Assembly: GCF_037027585.1 (NCBI RefSeq)
Contig: NZ_JAXCLE010000012.1
Location: 1-64,000, forward strand
Length of the DNA stretch: 64,000 bases
Source: Solibacillus ferritrahens
GTDB taxonomy: Bacteria; Bacillota; Bacilli; Bacillales_A; Planococcaceae
Direction of reading: 5' to 3'
This document shows positions 1 to 8,580 of the stretch, piece by piece. A program made the translations under genes and the position numbers. Within the stretch, counting starts at the first letter, position 1. Each line of letters opens with the position of its first letter. A model generated the notes under the pieces. The model made no database searches. It saw only the letters and a program-made list of their open reading frames with translations, and was not told the origin of the DNA.

Positions 1-11
1 AGGTCATTTAA

Positions 12-212
12 ATGACACAAGGTACAGTAAAATGGTTTAACGCAGAAAAAGGTTTTGGATTTATCGAAGTTGAAGGCGGAAACGACGTATTCGCTCACTT
101 CTCAGCAATCCAAGGCGACGGATTCAAATCTTTAGACGAAGGTCAAAAAGTTGAATTCGGTATTGAAGACGGTCAACGTGGCCCACAAGCTACAAACATC
201 GTAAAACTTTAA
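12..212 (+). CDS. Cold shock protein (CspA family)
   Basis: A 66-residue single-domain nucleic-acid chaperone that binds single-stranded RNA and DNA and melts secondary structure in the cytoplasm. Both hallmark motifs are visible: RNP1 as KGFGFIEV around residues 13-20 and RNP2 as VFAHF around 27-31, with the usual basic and aromatic surface. The length is exactly that of Bacillus CspB/CspD proteins, and the ending PQATNIVKL is typical. An AGGT ribosome binding site starts at base 1, so the promoter and the long cold-shock leader lie outside the window. Which csp paralogue it corresponds to cannot be decided from one copy. Confidence 0.97.
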   Translation: MTQGTVKWFNAEKGFGFIEVEGGNDVFAHFSAIQGDGFKSLDEGQKVEFGIEDGQRGPQATNIVKL

Positions 213-236
213 TTTTAATGATGTAACCATACAAAA

Positions 237-267
237 GAGGTATCCTTTAATTAGGATGCCTTTTTTT
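237..267 (+). terminator. Terminator of the cold shock gene
   Basis: Stem GGTATCC/GGATGCC followed by seven T, 25 bases after the stop codon. Confidence 0.85.
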
Positions 268-413
268 GCGTTTATTTTTTTGTTATAGCGTTTTAGAAGA
301 TGAAGATTCGAGAGGTAATATAAAATCAGATTCCTCAATATTAAAATTACTTTTTATGGGATTTAAAAAGTTAATCACTTAATGTTACCAAACGTCGCTT
401 TGGGTGCGTTTTT

Positions 414-446
414 TTATTCAACTACCGAGGTAGGTTTATTGAATAA
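414..446. repeat. Hairpin in the cold-shock to 501 gap
   Basis: Inverted repeat TTATTCAA/TTGAATAA with an inner CTACC/GGTAG stem. It directly follows a T-run, so it could be the 3' end of a lost transcript. The rest of 268-500 shows no gene. A similar phrase (TTATTCAAC then A.CGG) recurs near 1080-1093, which suggests related intergenic debris. Confidence 0.45.
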
Positions 447-500
447 AAATTAACAAGATACGAAGAATAAGGAGTAAACGTAAACCTGGGGTGAGTGTTG

Positions 501-914
501 ATGGTTAAGCATTACTTAGTCTTATTAGGATTTATATTAATTGTTCTTACTTCTATGCAAGTAGCAAAATCAGAAACAATACCAAAAGCAGAAGAAATGT
601 ATGTCACAACGGAGGATATTATTTCTGACATTATCTTCCCAACTATTGATAAAAGAGTTATCAAAGAGTATGGAGGAGATAATCGTCTTATTTGGCAATG
701 GAAAAGGATTGTTGGTATTACTTACAACGAGAATCATTCCTATGATGTTACTGTAAGAATTGAGATTCCTTCAAAAAAGCCTAACGGGAATGTTAAAGAA
801 GATTTGGTTAAGGTAAGAATATCCCCGTCCTGTGATAGTGAGAAGATTAATAAGCAGAAATGTAATCACGGTTTCGAAATTGAAATATTAGACTACAAAC
901 ATTTATCTCAATAA
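501..914 (+). CDS. Small secreted protein, DUF3888-like
   Basis: A 137-residue protein with a clear signal peptide: MVKH, a hydrophobic core to about residue 19, then a QVAKS-type cleavage region. The mature part has an acidic helix followed by IIFPTIDKRVIKEYGG and a beta-rich half. This pattern (metal-free, two cysteines near the C-terminus, short length) resembles the DUF3888 family of Bacillus secreted proteins, recalled from memory and not proven. Function is unknown. ATG 501 is preferred over the GTG at 495 and TTG at 498 because GGGGTGA at 489-494 is then well spaced. It stands alone and is followed by one copy of a repeat shared with two other small genes. Confidence 0.7.
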   Translation: MVKHYLVLLGFILIVLTSMQVAKSETIPKAEEMYVTTEDIISDIIFPTIDKRVIKEYGGDNRLIWQWKRIVGITYNENHSYDVTVRIEIPSKKPNGNVKEDLVKVRISPSCDSEKINKQKCNHGFEIEILDYKHLSQ

Positions 915-940
915 GAAATATTACCTTTAACTAAACGCAA

Positions 941-994
941 CAGTGATTTATAAAGTATACAAAGTAAACCTAATAAACATTCACATTTGGGAAC
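941..994 (+). repeat. Accessory-gene 3' repeat, copy A
   Basis: Begins 27 bases after the stop of the secreted-protein gene. The core GATTTATAAAG is at 945-955, followed by ATAC-AAAG, then AACCTAATAA and ATTTGGGAAC (985-994). Copies B (1761-1816) and C (10203-10262, minus strand) share the core, the spacing and the AATAA-CGTTC end. Confidence 0.65.
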
Positions 995-996
995 CA

Positions 997-1027
997 ATAC
1001 CTCCTATTCAATTGAATAGGGGGTATT
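997..1027 (+). terminator. Terminator-like palindrome
   Basis: ATACCTCCTATTCAA pairs with TTGAATAGGGGGTAT and is followed by TTTT. It probably ends the transcript of the 501-914 gene. The remaining 1028-1190 stretch holds no recognisable gene. Confidence 0.6.
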
Positions 1028-1208
1028 TTGGCTGCTCGTGAACGATAAATTCCCAAACAATGCTTTACGTGCATTTTCGTTATTCAACAATCGGTCCATA
1101 TCATTTAATTAAAGAAGGGTTTTCCTTTTATTAATCGAACCTAATTGTATGAAGTTTATTTAGTAATTAAGCAACACATTACAACTAATTAAAGGGGGGG
1201 TACTACTA

Positions 1209-1745
1209 ATGAATTTGGGAAAGGAATATTTAAAAGTTGTCTTAGAACGGTTTAAAAGTGTCAAAAATCTTGGAGATAAGACAATAAATCTATTATCAGA
1301 AGACGAGATTCATTGGAAATTAAATGATGAATCTAATAATGTTGCTGTTATTGTAAAACATTTAAGTGGAAATATGGTGTCTAGATGGTCTGATTTTTTA
1401 ACTTCAGATGGAGAAAAATCTTATAGGAATCGAGATCAAGAATTCGAAGAGTCTAGAGTATCAAAGGAAGAATTGTTTGGAATTTGGGAAAAAGGTTGGC
1501 AGATACTTTTTGAGGCATTAACTAATTTGGAAGAGCAGGATTTATTAAAAAATATTTATATCCGTAGTGAAAAGCATCTAGTAATTGATGCAATAGAAAG
1601 ACAAATGGTTCATTATTCTTATCATATAGGACAAGTTGTTTACATTGGAAAACAAGTAAAGGATAAAGATTGGAAAAACCTTAGTATTCCAAAAGGACAA
1701 TCAAAGGAATACTTAGAATATATGGAGAAAAAACATAAAGGATAA
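1209..1745 (+). CDS. DinB-superfamily protein (DUF1572-like)
   Basis: A 178-residue all-helical protein of the DinB four-helix-bundle superfamily, whose members bind a divalent metal through three histidines; several are thiol transferases, but most are uncharacterised. Candidate ligands are the His in KHLSGN near residue 50 and the pair in HYSYHIGQ near 135-140. The latter is the H-x3-H pattern on the last helix. The ending PKGQSKEYLEYMEKK is common in DUF1572 members. A strong AAAGGGGGGG site precedes the ATG. It is monocistronic and is followed by repeat copy B. The substrate cannot be told from sequence. Confidence 0.85.
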   Translation: MNLGKEYLKVVLERFKSVKNLGDKTINLLSEDEIHWKLNDESNNVAVIVKHLSGNMVSRWSDFLTSDGEKSYRNRDQEFEESRVSKEELFGIWEKGWQILFEALTNLEEQDLLKNIYIRSEKHLVIDAIERQMVHYSYHIGQVVYIGKQVKDKDWKNLSIPKGQSKEYLEYMEKKHKG

Positions 1746-1760
1746 TAAGTTAAGACACCT

Positions 1761-1816
1761 TAGTTCATTAAGGATTTATAAAGCATATAAAAATTAACCT
1801 AATAACGTTCCCAAAT
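1761..1816 (+). repeat. Accessory-gene 3' repeat, copy B
   Basis: Sixteen bases after the DinB-like gene. The core GATTTATAAAG is at 1773-1783, then ATATAAAAA, AACCTAATAA and CGTTCCCAAAT (1806-1816). It is the closest match to copy C; both begin with TAGTTCA.TAAGGATTTAT. Confidence 0.7.
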
Positions 1817-2228
1817 GCAAGTTTGGCAAGAAGCGAAAAGGGCAGAAATGTTATTAAATCAACGTTTCTGCTTACTCTATTGGTACATTGTTTATGCGTT
1901 GTTTTATACACTTTTACTAAAACTCAATGCGGACAACGGTTTGAGCGTATTTTGGGGAATGTTGCGTCATTGGTTTTCTTGTATAAAATCATGCATATCC
2001 TTATGGTTTGTAAATCCGCATTTTTCGAAGTAACCTCAATTAGATTTAAATATTTCATCAAAAAACGCACAGAAATAATCTGAGCATTTTTAATCGCCAT
2101 TTATATAATTAGCGTGTCATTTACATTGTTTTTAATATTATTCTTCCCATCAACCGAACCCGATATTTAATTAGGAAGCTTTTTTTATGAAGTGAATACA
2201 CCCTTACTCCCATCCTTAAAACGTCAGC
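1817..2228. other. Gene-free interval
   Basis: Two overlapping open frames (1815-2033 and 1823-2083) lack a ribosome binding site and any family resemblance, and share the strand in different frames, so neither is called. A short TTAATTAGGAAGC-T7 stretch near 2167-2186 could be a weak terminator remnant. Nothing else is seen. Confidence 0.5.
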
Positions 2229-3416
2229 TCAAACCGTTTTCGTAAATTTCGTTTTAAATAGAATGAAAACATTAATGGAAATAATGATTGCACTTATAAG
2301 AAATATCGGCGGAATGGCAAAGTGATCTGCCCAGTAACCTCCAACAAGTAGGCCAAAAGGTAAAGCGAGTTTCATAATCATCGAAGTTGTACCAGCAACA
2401 CGACCTAATAGATGATTGGGCGTTGTTTCTTGACGTAGTGCAAGGTAGACAATATTTGTCATCGTTGAAATTGCTGTACGCAAGGCTAATAAAATCCCTA
2501 ATAGCCACCAAGTTTGTGCAAACATAAAAGTAATTAAAATAAGAACTTCCACTGCCATTGAATATGTATAAATTTGTCCTCTTCGATATTTATTACGAAG
2601 CGGTCTAATTATTTTTGCTCCCAATATGCCACCAAAAGCTGATAGTGTTAGCATGAAGCCAAGCTCCTCTTTAGTAAACTGCAGCGTATCTAGCGCATAA
2701 AACGTTAGCACACCGATAATTAGGCTTGAGGCGAAATTTGAAAAGAAAATTGTCCATGTTTGTATAAACAGCGACTTATTTCTGATCAGCTCATCATAGC
2801 CTTCTTTTAAATCCTGCCAAAGTGATTGAGAAGACCGTTTTGGATTAGGTACCTTCTGTAGTAGGGCTGTTACGAAAACAATGAGCAGATTACAACCTAC
2901 AAAAAGCCATAAAAATACAGCATTTGAACTCCAAAGCAGAAGCATACCTAATAGTCCAGGTCCGATAATGGAAATTAGGGTACTTTGTAACGACAATCTT
3001 GTTTGAATCTCTGTCATTTGCGAACGCTCAAACAGCTGCGGCATAATCGCATTTGTCGCGCTGCCGATCATATAGCCGAGCGAAGAAATAACAAAACCGA
3101 GCACATATACAGACCAAAGTGAAAACTCGGTTGTCGTTAGCACTACTGTTAAAGTAAATGCAAATAGTGTACGGATGACATTTCCCCAAAGCATAGTTAG
3201 GCGACGATTCATACGGTCTACAAGCACCCCAATGAACATTCCTAATAGCACATTAGGTAAGAAATCCATTAAGCGCATTGTACTCATAGCAATGGCTGAT
3301 TTTGTATATTCATACAAGATAAGCGGTAATATAAAGGAAAATGTTGTCATTGAAATATTCACTAATAATGAAATTACATACAGCTTCTGGAAATTTGGAT
3401 TTTTAAGTAAATTCAT
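2229..3416 (-). CDS. MFS transporter (drug/solute exporter type)
   Basis: A 395-residue integral membrane protein with about twelve hydrophobic segments, in the DHA3-like MFS group that includes macrolide exporters. The loop motif between helices 2 and 3 is visible as GVLVDRMNRRLTML, the MFS motif-A signature. The start is placed at 3416 because GGAGGTG lies just upstream; the longer open frame to 3491 would add 25 residues with no signal. It is divergent from the SgrR-like regulator, with about 90 bases between starts, so the two probably share a control region. The substrate is unknown; export of a small toxic compound or sugar is an inference from the partner. Confidence 0.85.
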   Translation of the reverse strand: MNLLKNPNFQKLYVISLLVNISMTTFSFILPLILYEYTKSAIAMSTMRLMDFLPNVLLGMFIGVLVDRMNRRLTMLWGNVIRTLFAFTLTVVLTTTEFSLWSVYVLGFVISSLGYMIGSATNAIMPQLFERSQMTEIQTRLSLQSTLISIIGPGLLGMLLLWSSNAVFLWLFVGCNLLIVFVTALLQKVPNPKRSSQSLWQDLKEGYDELIRNKSLFIQTWTIFFSNFASSLIIGVLTFYALDTLQFTKEELGFMLTLSAFGGILGAKIIRPLRNKYRRGQIYTYSMAVEVLILITFMFAQTWWLLGILLALRTAISTMTNIVYLALRQETTPNHLLGRVAGTTSMIMKLALPFGLLVGGYWADHFAIPPIFLISAIIISINVFILFKTKFTKTV

Positions 3417-3507
3417 ATAGCACCTCCACTTAAAGAAGTTTAGAATAAAATAACTGGAACAAAAAGTGATTGGAAAAATAGACTTGTTCACCTTTTAAGG
3501 AGGAATT

Positions 3508-5169
3508 ATGGAATACGAGTTTACGTTAAGCAAATTTTTTATGAAAGATCAACGTATGGAAACGTCTATTGCGGAAATAGCCGAGCTTTTAAATTGTTCT
3601 ACACGCTACGCCAAAACGATAGTACATCAGCTTGAGAAAAATCAGAAAATCCGATGGGAAACCGCGCGTGGTCGGGGAAAGAAGCCGTTTATTACGATGC
3701 TGAGAAATTCAGATACCATTTTACTAGAATGGATATCTCAGCTTTGGGAAATCGGGAATTATGAAGTCGCATTGGAAATTATAAAACGTTATGACATGAC
3801 CCAAAATTTAAATATTCAGGCGTGGTTAAATTCAAAATTAGGTCTGCAATCCATTGAAGATGAGCATATATTTGTTCAGCAAATGTATGAAGTTGAACTT
3901 TTTCTAGATCCTTTAGAATCAATTTCAAGACATGATTCCCATATGATGGAGCAAATTCATGAAACACTTTTTGGGATTGATGAAAATGGCAATATATTTA
4001 ATAATTTAGTATTTGCCTATGATACACAGGATTATCGCACATGGTCTTTCGTATTAAAGAAAGGCGTCAAGTTTCATGATGGTACAATACTGACGGCGGA
4101 GGAGGTCGTAGCTTCGATTGCCTATATTAGTGAGCGTTACAAAGAAATTTATGAAATTGAACAAATGAATGTCCTTAGTAAATACGAACTTCTTGTACAG
4201 CTGAAAAAGCCATTTTCCTTACTGCCAACCTTTTTTGCTAGTCCGAGATTAGTCATGCTAACCAAATCCCTCAATCCAGAAATCGGCTGTGGACCCTTTC
4301 AGCTTAAGCAGCTTTCAAATGACAAAATTATTTTGGAGGCGTTTCATTCTTATTTTAAAGAACGTCCTTGGATTGACCGAGTGGAGCTGTTTATAACGGA
4401 AAGCGATGTCGCAAGTCCTATTTCCCATATGCCGATTGAGGACGAACCTTATCGTGTCATTGAACAGCAGGAGGAAGGTGCAACATATTTATTTTTTAAT
4501 AGTAACCGTGAAGCCTTCTCAAGTGTAGAGGCAAGAGCCTATATATGGCATAACATCTTACCTGAGCAATTTGTATTAAATCCGTATTACGAGCAACCTG
4601 CGTACGGCTGGCTGACTTCATCAAATAAAGTACAAGTAGAAACCCCACAGCTAATAAAACCCGACTTGAAAGAGCCGATTATTATTGGGTATCAGCAAAT
4701 TCGTGAAGGGGTGAACCATCTTCCACAGGCAGAAAAGCTTCAGGAGATTTTAGCAGAGCATAATATTGAAGCGAAACTCGAATGTATTAATTTTCAACAG
4801 CCAACAGCAGAACGATTTAATAAGATGGACCTATTTGTTGGTGGTATGGCTATTTTAAGGAATCTAAATCTATCCTTTTATAATTATTACACTACATACG
4901 GAAAAAACTTAATTGCTACAATGAATGCACAGGATTGTAGTAAGGCATTCAATATATTTGAAGAAGCGAAAACGTCACATAATCCATTGCTTCAATTTGA
5001 GGAACTTGAGCAATTTCTGCAAACGTCATACCATCTGAAATTTTTAAAACACCGTAAGCATTACTATTATGTTCGGGATAATTCTAACTTTGATCATGTG
5101 GTGTTTGATAGCCATGGACGAATTGATTATCGGAAACTTTATATTTCGGCAAATGAACATAAAAAATGA
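3508..5169 (+). CDS. SgrR-family transcriptional regulator with solute-binding domain
   Basis: A 553-residue two-domain protein. Residues about 1-65 form a winged helix-turn-helix of the SgrR type (IAEIAELLNCSTRYAKTIVHQLE). From about residue 105 onward it resembles the extracellular solute-binding protein family 5 fold, with the usual LDPLESIS start, WSFVLKKGVKFHDG and TAEEVVASI. There is no signal peptide, so the binding domain is an intracellular ligand sensor. In E. coli, SgrR responds to sugar-phosphate stress and controls an exporter; here the divergent MFS gene is the obvious target. AAGGAGG precedes the ATG, and a strong terminator follows. The ligand is unknown. Confidence 0.88.
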   Translation: MEYEFTLSKFFMKDQRMETSIAEIAELLNCSTRYAKTIVHQLEKNQKIRWETARGRGKKPFITMLRNSDTILLEWISQLWEIGNYEVALEIIKRYDMTQNLNIQAWLNSKLGLQSIEDEHIFVQQMYEVELFLDPLESISRHDSHMMEQIHETLFGIDENGNIFNNLVFAYDTQDYRTWSFVLKKGVKFHDGTILTAEEVVASIAYISERYKEIYEIEQMNVLSKYELLVQLKKPFSLLPTFFASPRLVMLTKSLNPEIGCGPFQLKQLSNDKIILEAFHSYFKERPWIDRVELFITESDVASPISHMPIEDEPYRVIEQQEEGATYLFFNSNREAFSSVEARAYIWHNILPEQFVLNPYYEQPAYGWLTSSNKVQVETPQLIKPDLKEPIIIGYQQIREGVNHLPQAEKLQEILAEHNIEAKLECINFQQPTAERFNKMDLFVGGMAILRNLNLSFYNYYTTYGKNLIATMNAQDCSKAFNIFEEAKTSHNPLLQFEELEQFLQTSYHLKFLKHRKHYYYVRDNSNFDHVVFDSHGRIDYRKLYISANEHKK

Positions 5170-5184
5170 TAAATACCTAAAATA

Positions 5185-5220
5185 TAAGCCCCTCACTCTT
5201 TTTCAGAAGTAAGGGGCTTA
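5185..5220 (+). terminator. Terminator of the SgrR-like gene
   Basis: Stem TAAGCCCCT/AGGGGCTTA with an 18-base loop, followed by TGAATTTTTA. Confidence 0.8.
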
Positions 5221-5270
5221 TGAATTTTTAGGCGAATGTAATTGACAATTCTGCCAATAAATAATAAGTT

Positions 5271-5296
5271 ATATATGAGTATATGTTCATATATAT
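5271..5296 (+). promoter_or_regulatory. ArsR/CzrA-type operator before czcD
   Basis: Imperfect palindrome TATATGA-GTATATG-TTCATATA lies about 25 bases upstream of the czcD start. Half-sites of the TGAA/TTCA kind in an ATAT context are typical of zinc-sensing ArsR repressors. A consensus TTGACA at 5242-5247 is the likely -35 box; the -10 box is not clear but would fall against or inside the palindrome, so binding would block RNA polymerase. Confidence 0.65.
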
Positions 5297-5321
5297 AAAA
5301 TTAATTGTGGAGGGGTTTTAA

Positions 5322-6278
5322 ATGGGGGATCACGATCACCATCATCATCATTCTCATAGCACGAACAAGAAAGTATTGTTCATTTCCTTTTTAATCATTA
5401 CAAGCTTTATGATTGTCGAAGCGATTGGAGGTTTCTTGACAAATAGTCTTGCTCTTCTTTCAGATGCAGGTCATATGTTAAGTGACGCCGTATCGCTTGG
5501 TATTGCATTGTTGGCCATCATTTTGGCTGAAAGGGTCGCTAATGGCAGTAAAACATTCGGCTATAAACGTATTGAAATATTGGCCGCTACTTTAAATGGA
5601 TTAACTTTAATCGTTATTGCATTGTTTATTTTCTATGAAGCAATCCAAAGGTTCATGAATCCACCGGAAGTCGCATCAATAGGGATGCTAATCATTAGTA
5701 GTATTGGGTTAGCGGTAAATATACTAGTGGCATGGATTATGCTACGCGGTGCAGATACGAAAGAGAATTTAAATATGCGTGGAGCCTATTTACATGTAAT
5801 TAGCGACATGATTGGTTCAATCGGTGCCATTGTGGCAGCTTTACTTATTTTGATTTTTGATTGGGGTTGGGCAGATCCATTAGCCAGCATATTTGTAGCG
5901 GCACTTGTTATTCGTAGCGGTTACCACTTAACGAAAGCTTCTTTGCATATTTTAATGGAAGGAACACCTTCAGATATAAATGTGGAGGATATCATTCATA
6001 CGATTGAACAGCATAGTGAAATTAAAGCGATTCATGATTTGCATATATGGACAATTACTAGTGGGTTAAATGCCATGTCGTGCCATGTAGTAGTGAATGA
6101 AAATTTAACGATAAAAGAAAGCGAGCAGCTTCTCGATAAAATAGAACACGACTTACTTCATCAAAATATTCACCATGTGACAATACAAGTTGAAACTAAT
6201 ACACATAAACATGACAGTTCCATTTATTGCACAGTCAAGCAGGATACGAATGCACATCACCACCACCATCATCATTAA
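5322..6278 (+). CDS. czcD: Cation diffusion facilitator, CzcD-type Zn/Cd/Co exporter
   Basis: A 318-residue cation/proton antiporter of the plasma membrane. Six transmembrane helices are evident. The transport site pattern H-D in helix 2 (LLSDAGHMLSDAVSLG) and in helix 5 (HVISDMIGSIGAI) is intact. A cytoplasmic C-terminal domain with DLHIWTITSG follows. Both ends are unusually histidine-rich: HDHHHHHSHSH at the N-terminus and a natural run of seven His at the C-terminus, which may scavenge metal. GGAGGGG precedes the ATG. The czrA gene follows after 20 bases, and a palindromic operator sits upstream, giving a self-controlled efflux operon. Confidence 0.95.
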   Translation: MGDHDHHHHHSHSTNKKVLFISFLIITSFMIVEAIGGFLTNSLALLSDAGHMLSDAVSLGIALLAIILAERVANGSKTFGYKRIEILAATLNGLTLIVIALFIFYEAIQRFMNPPEVASIGMLIISSIGLAVNILVAWIMLRGADTKENLNMRGAYLHVISDMIGSIGAIVAALLILIFDWGWADPLASIFVAALVIRSGYHLTKASLHILMEGTPSDINVEDIIHTIEQHSEIKAIHDLHIWTITSGLNAMSCHVVVNENLTIKESEQLLDKIEHDLLHQNIHHVTIQVETNTHKHDSSIYCTVKQDTNAHHHHHHH

Positions 6279-6298
6279 TACTTTTAATTTAATAAGAA

Positions 6299-6625
6299 AT
6301 GAGTGTTAATATTATGTCGATAGAAAAGAGAACACAACACGAACTGGATGACGAAACTTTATTTGTCGTATCGCAAACATTTAAAGCATTAAGTGACCCT
6401 ACGCGGATACGTATTTTAAATATGCTATGCTGTGAGGAACATTCAGTAAATGATATAGCGGAAACGCTGGATTTAAATCAATCCGCTGTTTCCCATCAAT
6501 TGCGTTTTTTGAAAAATCTGCGCTTAGTAAAGTTTCGCCGGGAAGGAACGACATTGTATTATTCAAGCGACGATGATCATATTATCAACCTGCTTCATCA
6601 GGCAATTGATCATGCAAAACATTAA
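6299..6625 (+). CDS. czrA: ArsR-family zinc-sensing repressor (CzrA type)
   Basis: A 108-residue winged-helix repressor. The recognition helix region reads IAETLDLNQSAVSHQLRFLKNL. The C-terminal alpha-5 zinc site of CzrA/SmtB sensors is fully present as D92-x-H94 and H105-x2-H108, with exactly the spacing known from Staphylococcus aureus CzrA. There is no CxCxxC arsenic-type motif. It lies 20 bases behind czcD in the same operon, so metal release from the upstream palindrome would switch on both genes. ATG 6299 and ATG 6314 are both possible starts; neither has a strong ribosome binding site. Confidence 0.93.
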   Translation: MSVNIMSIEKRTQHELDDETLFVVSQTFKALSDPTRIRILNMLCCEEHSVNDIAETLDLNQSAVSHQLRFLKNLRLVKFRREGTTLYYSSDDDHIINLLHQAIDHAKH

Positions 6626-6781
6626 AGTCAGAGTTCATTTCGTTGCTTAAAATTGCATAGTCTTTAGCCTTTGTAAGTACCAGATATAAAAAATAGCACA
6701 CGCTAAATTATTCATAAATATATATTATGATTTCGATATAATGTGCAAGAGTAAATTAAGTATGCTTTATATCGTTAAACG

Positions 6782-6823
6782 ATCGGATTAAAGGGATTCA
6801 ACAATTCCTTAATCCGATTTTTT
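6782..6823 (+). terminator. Terminator or attenuator between czrA and the CoA-transferase
   Basis: ATCGGATTAAAGGGA pairs with TTCCTTAATCCGAT and is followed by six T. It lies 157 bases after czrA and about 200 before the next start, so it could end the czr transcript or attenuate the downstream gene. Confidence 0.7.
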
Positions 6824-6920
6824 ATATGAATCCCTTTACTAGGATAATAGATTATTTCTATCATTATGATAGGTATGATGTAATAGACGAACGGGAATGC
6901 TCTCATTACAATATAGATAA

Positions 6921-6960
6921 GGCAATTAAAAAATATAGTGTCTTGGATTTTTTAATTGGC
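6921..6960 (+). promoter_or_regulatory. AT-rich hairpin in the CoA-transferase leader
   Basis: GGCAATTAAAAAAT and ATTTTTTAATTGGC form a 14-base stem with one mismatch, about 60 bases upstream of the start. Its function is unknown; it may be an operator or an mRNA stem. Confidence 0.4.
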
Positions 6961-7023
6961 AATAAGAATTTCTTATGATTCATCGTAACAACGAATTAAA
7001 AAACTATTTTGGGGTGATTGTTA

Positions 7024-8544
7024 ATGGAAAAAGATTTAAGTCAATTCATCAGAAATGAAGCGTTTTTAAGTAAAGTTGTTTCGGCAGAAGAAGCCGCTTC
7101 TTGGATTGAGGACGGTATGAACCTTGGAATGAGTGGCTTTACACTTTTCGGGGAGCCAAAAGAATTTCCACTTGCACTATCTAGACGTGGTGAGAAAGAA
7201 AATTTCAAAGTCAATTTATATACTGGCGCATCTTTAGGTCCAACTGCAGATCAATCGATGGCAGAGGCGGATATCGTTAGCTTACGTGTTCCTTATCAAG
7301 GAAATGCCGTTATGCGCGGGAAAATCAATGCAGGAGAAATATTCTATATTGATCAGCATTTATCACATACAGCAGAAGAAGTGAGAAAAGGATCGTTAGG
7401 GAAAATCGATTATGCTATTATCGAAGCAGCAGCTATTACGGAAGATGGGCTGATTATCCCAACTGGATCTGTAGGTAATTCGCCTATTTTTGTAGAAAAG
7501 GCTGAAAACGTTATCATCGAAATCAATACAACGGCGCCAAAAGCTTATGAAGGACTTCATGACATTTATGTTCAGAAGGCACAAGGTGAACGTAAAGAAA
7601 TACCGGTATACGGTGTTGCAGATCGTATTGGTGAGATCGGGATAAAAGTAGATCCAGCCAAGGTAAAAGGGATCGTTTTATCAGAACAGCCGGATGTTCC
7701 TTCTCCGTTATTTGAGCCAAATGAAGAAACACAGAAAATTGCAGATCATTTATTGGATTTCCTTGCCAGTGAAGTGGAAGCAGGGAAATTACCAGAATCA
7801 TTAGCTCCATTACAATCTGGAGTTGGATCTGTTGCAAATGCTGTTTTGAATGGCATGCAAAAATCTCAGTTTAAAGATATAGAAGTATTCTCGGAAGTTC
7901 TGCAAGATGGCGTATTCGATTTAATCGATGCAGGTATCGTGAAATTTGCAGCAGGTACTGCCTTCTCATTATCGAAAAAACGTGTTGATCAACTTGCAGA
8001 AGATTTGGAAAAGTATAAAGATAAAATTATGTTTAGACCACAGGAAATCTCAAACAATCCGGAAGTTATTCGCCGTTTAGGTGTTATTTCATTTAATACA
8101 GCGCTTGAAGTCGACATTTATGGAAATGTCAATTCAACACATGTAAATGGTACAAAAATCATGAACGGTATTGGTGGATCGGGTGACTTTGCCCGTAATG
8201 CCCGAATTACAATCTTTGTAACGTCTTCTTTAGCGAAAAATGGTGCCATTTCAACAATCGTTCCATTCGTGTCGCATATTGACCATACAGAGCATGATGT
8301 AGATGTAATTGTTACGGAGCAAGGATACGCGGATCTTCGCGGACTCCCACCAGTAAAGAGAGCCGAAAAGCTAATTGAAATTGCGCATCCTAATTATCAA
8401 GCGCAATTACGTGCCTACTTTGAAGAGGCGAAAGAGAAAGTTGGCGGTCAAACACCACATATTCTAGAAAAGGCATTTTCTTTCCATACGAATTTGAAAG
8501 AGCATGGAACGATGCTAATCGAGGATACTAAAATTAATAATTAA
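7024..8544 (+). CDS. Acetyl-CoA hydrolase / succinyl-CoA:acetate CoA-transferase family
   Basis: A 506-residue cytoplasmic enzyme of the Ach1/Cat1/AarC family that moves CoA between acetyl-CoA and succinate or other acids. Family landmarks are visible: an N-terminal glycine-rich GASLGPTADQ, a middle FSEVLQDG stretch that probably carries the catalytic glutamate, the NGIGGSGDFARNA loop and EQGYADLRG near the end. Length fits the family (about 500). ATG 7024 is chosen over TTG 7018 because GGGGTGA at 7011-7017 is then correctly spaced. It sits alone behind two leader hairpins. It may link to acetate handling by the symporters further on, but that is an inference. Confidence 0.9.
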   Translation: MEKDLSQFIRNEAFLSKVVSAEEAASWIEDGMNLGMSGFTLFGEPKEFPLALSRRGEKENFKVNLYTGASLGPTADQSMAEADIVSLRVPYQGNAVMRGKINAGEIFYIDQHLSHTAEEVRKGSLGKIDYAIIEAAAITEDGLIIPTGSVGNSPIFVEKAENVIIEINTTAPKAYEGLHDIYVQKAQGERKEIPVYGVADRIGEIGIKVDPAKVKGIVLSEQPDVPSPLFEPNEETQKIADHLLDFLASEVEAGKLPESLAPLQSGVGSVANAVLNGMQKSQFKDIEVFSEVLQDGVFDLIDAGIVKFAAGTAFSLSKKRVDQLAEDLEKYKDKIMFRPQEISNNPEVIRRLGVISFNTALEVDIYGNVNSTHVNGTKIMNGIGGSGDFARNARITIFVTSSLAKNGAISTIVPFVSHIDHTEHDVDVIVTEQGYADLRGLPPVKRAEKLIEIAHPNYQAQLRAYFEEAKEKVGGQTPHILEKAFSFHTNLKEHGTMLIEDTKINN

Positions 8545-8580
8545 CAATGATTGTACTGAAAAAAAGGTGGTGCTTCAAAA

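Noticed and set aside
132..338. Open frame opposite the cold shock gene
   Set aside because: Lies antisense to a clear gene and its terminator; no start signal.
1815..2083. Two overlapping plus-strand open frames as small membrane protein genes
   Set aside because: No ribosome binding site, start codons only TTG/ATG in poor context, and the segment begins inside repeat copy B.
3417..3491. Longer N-terminus for the MFS transporter
   Set aside because: The GGAGGTG site sits directly before the internal ATG at 3416.
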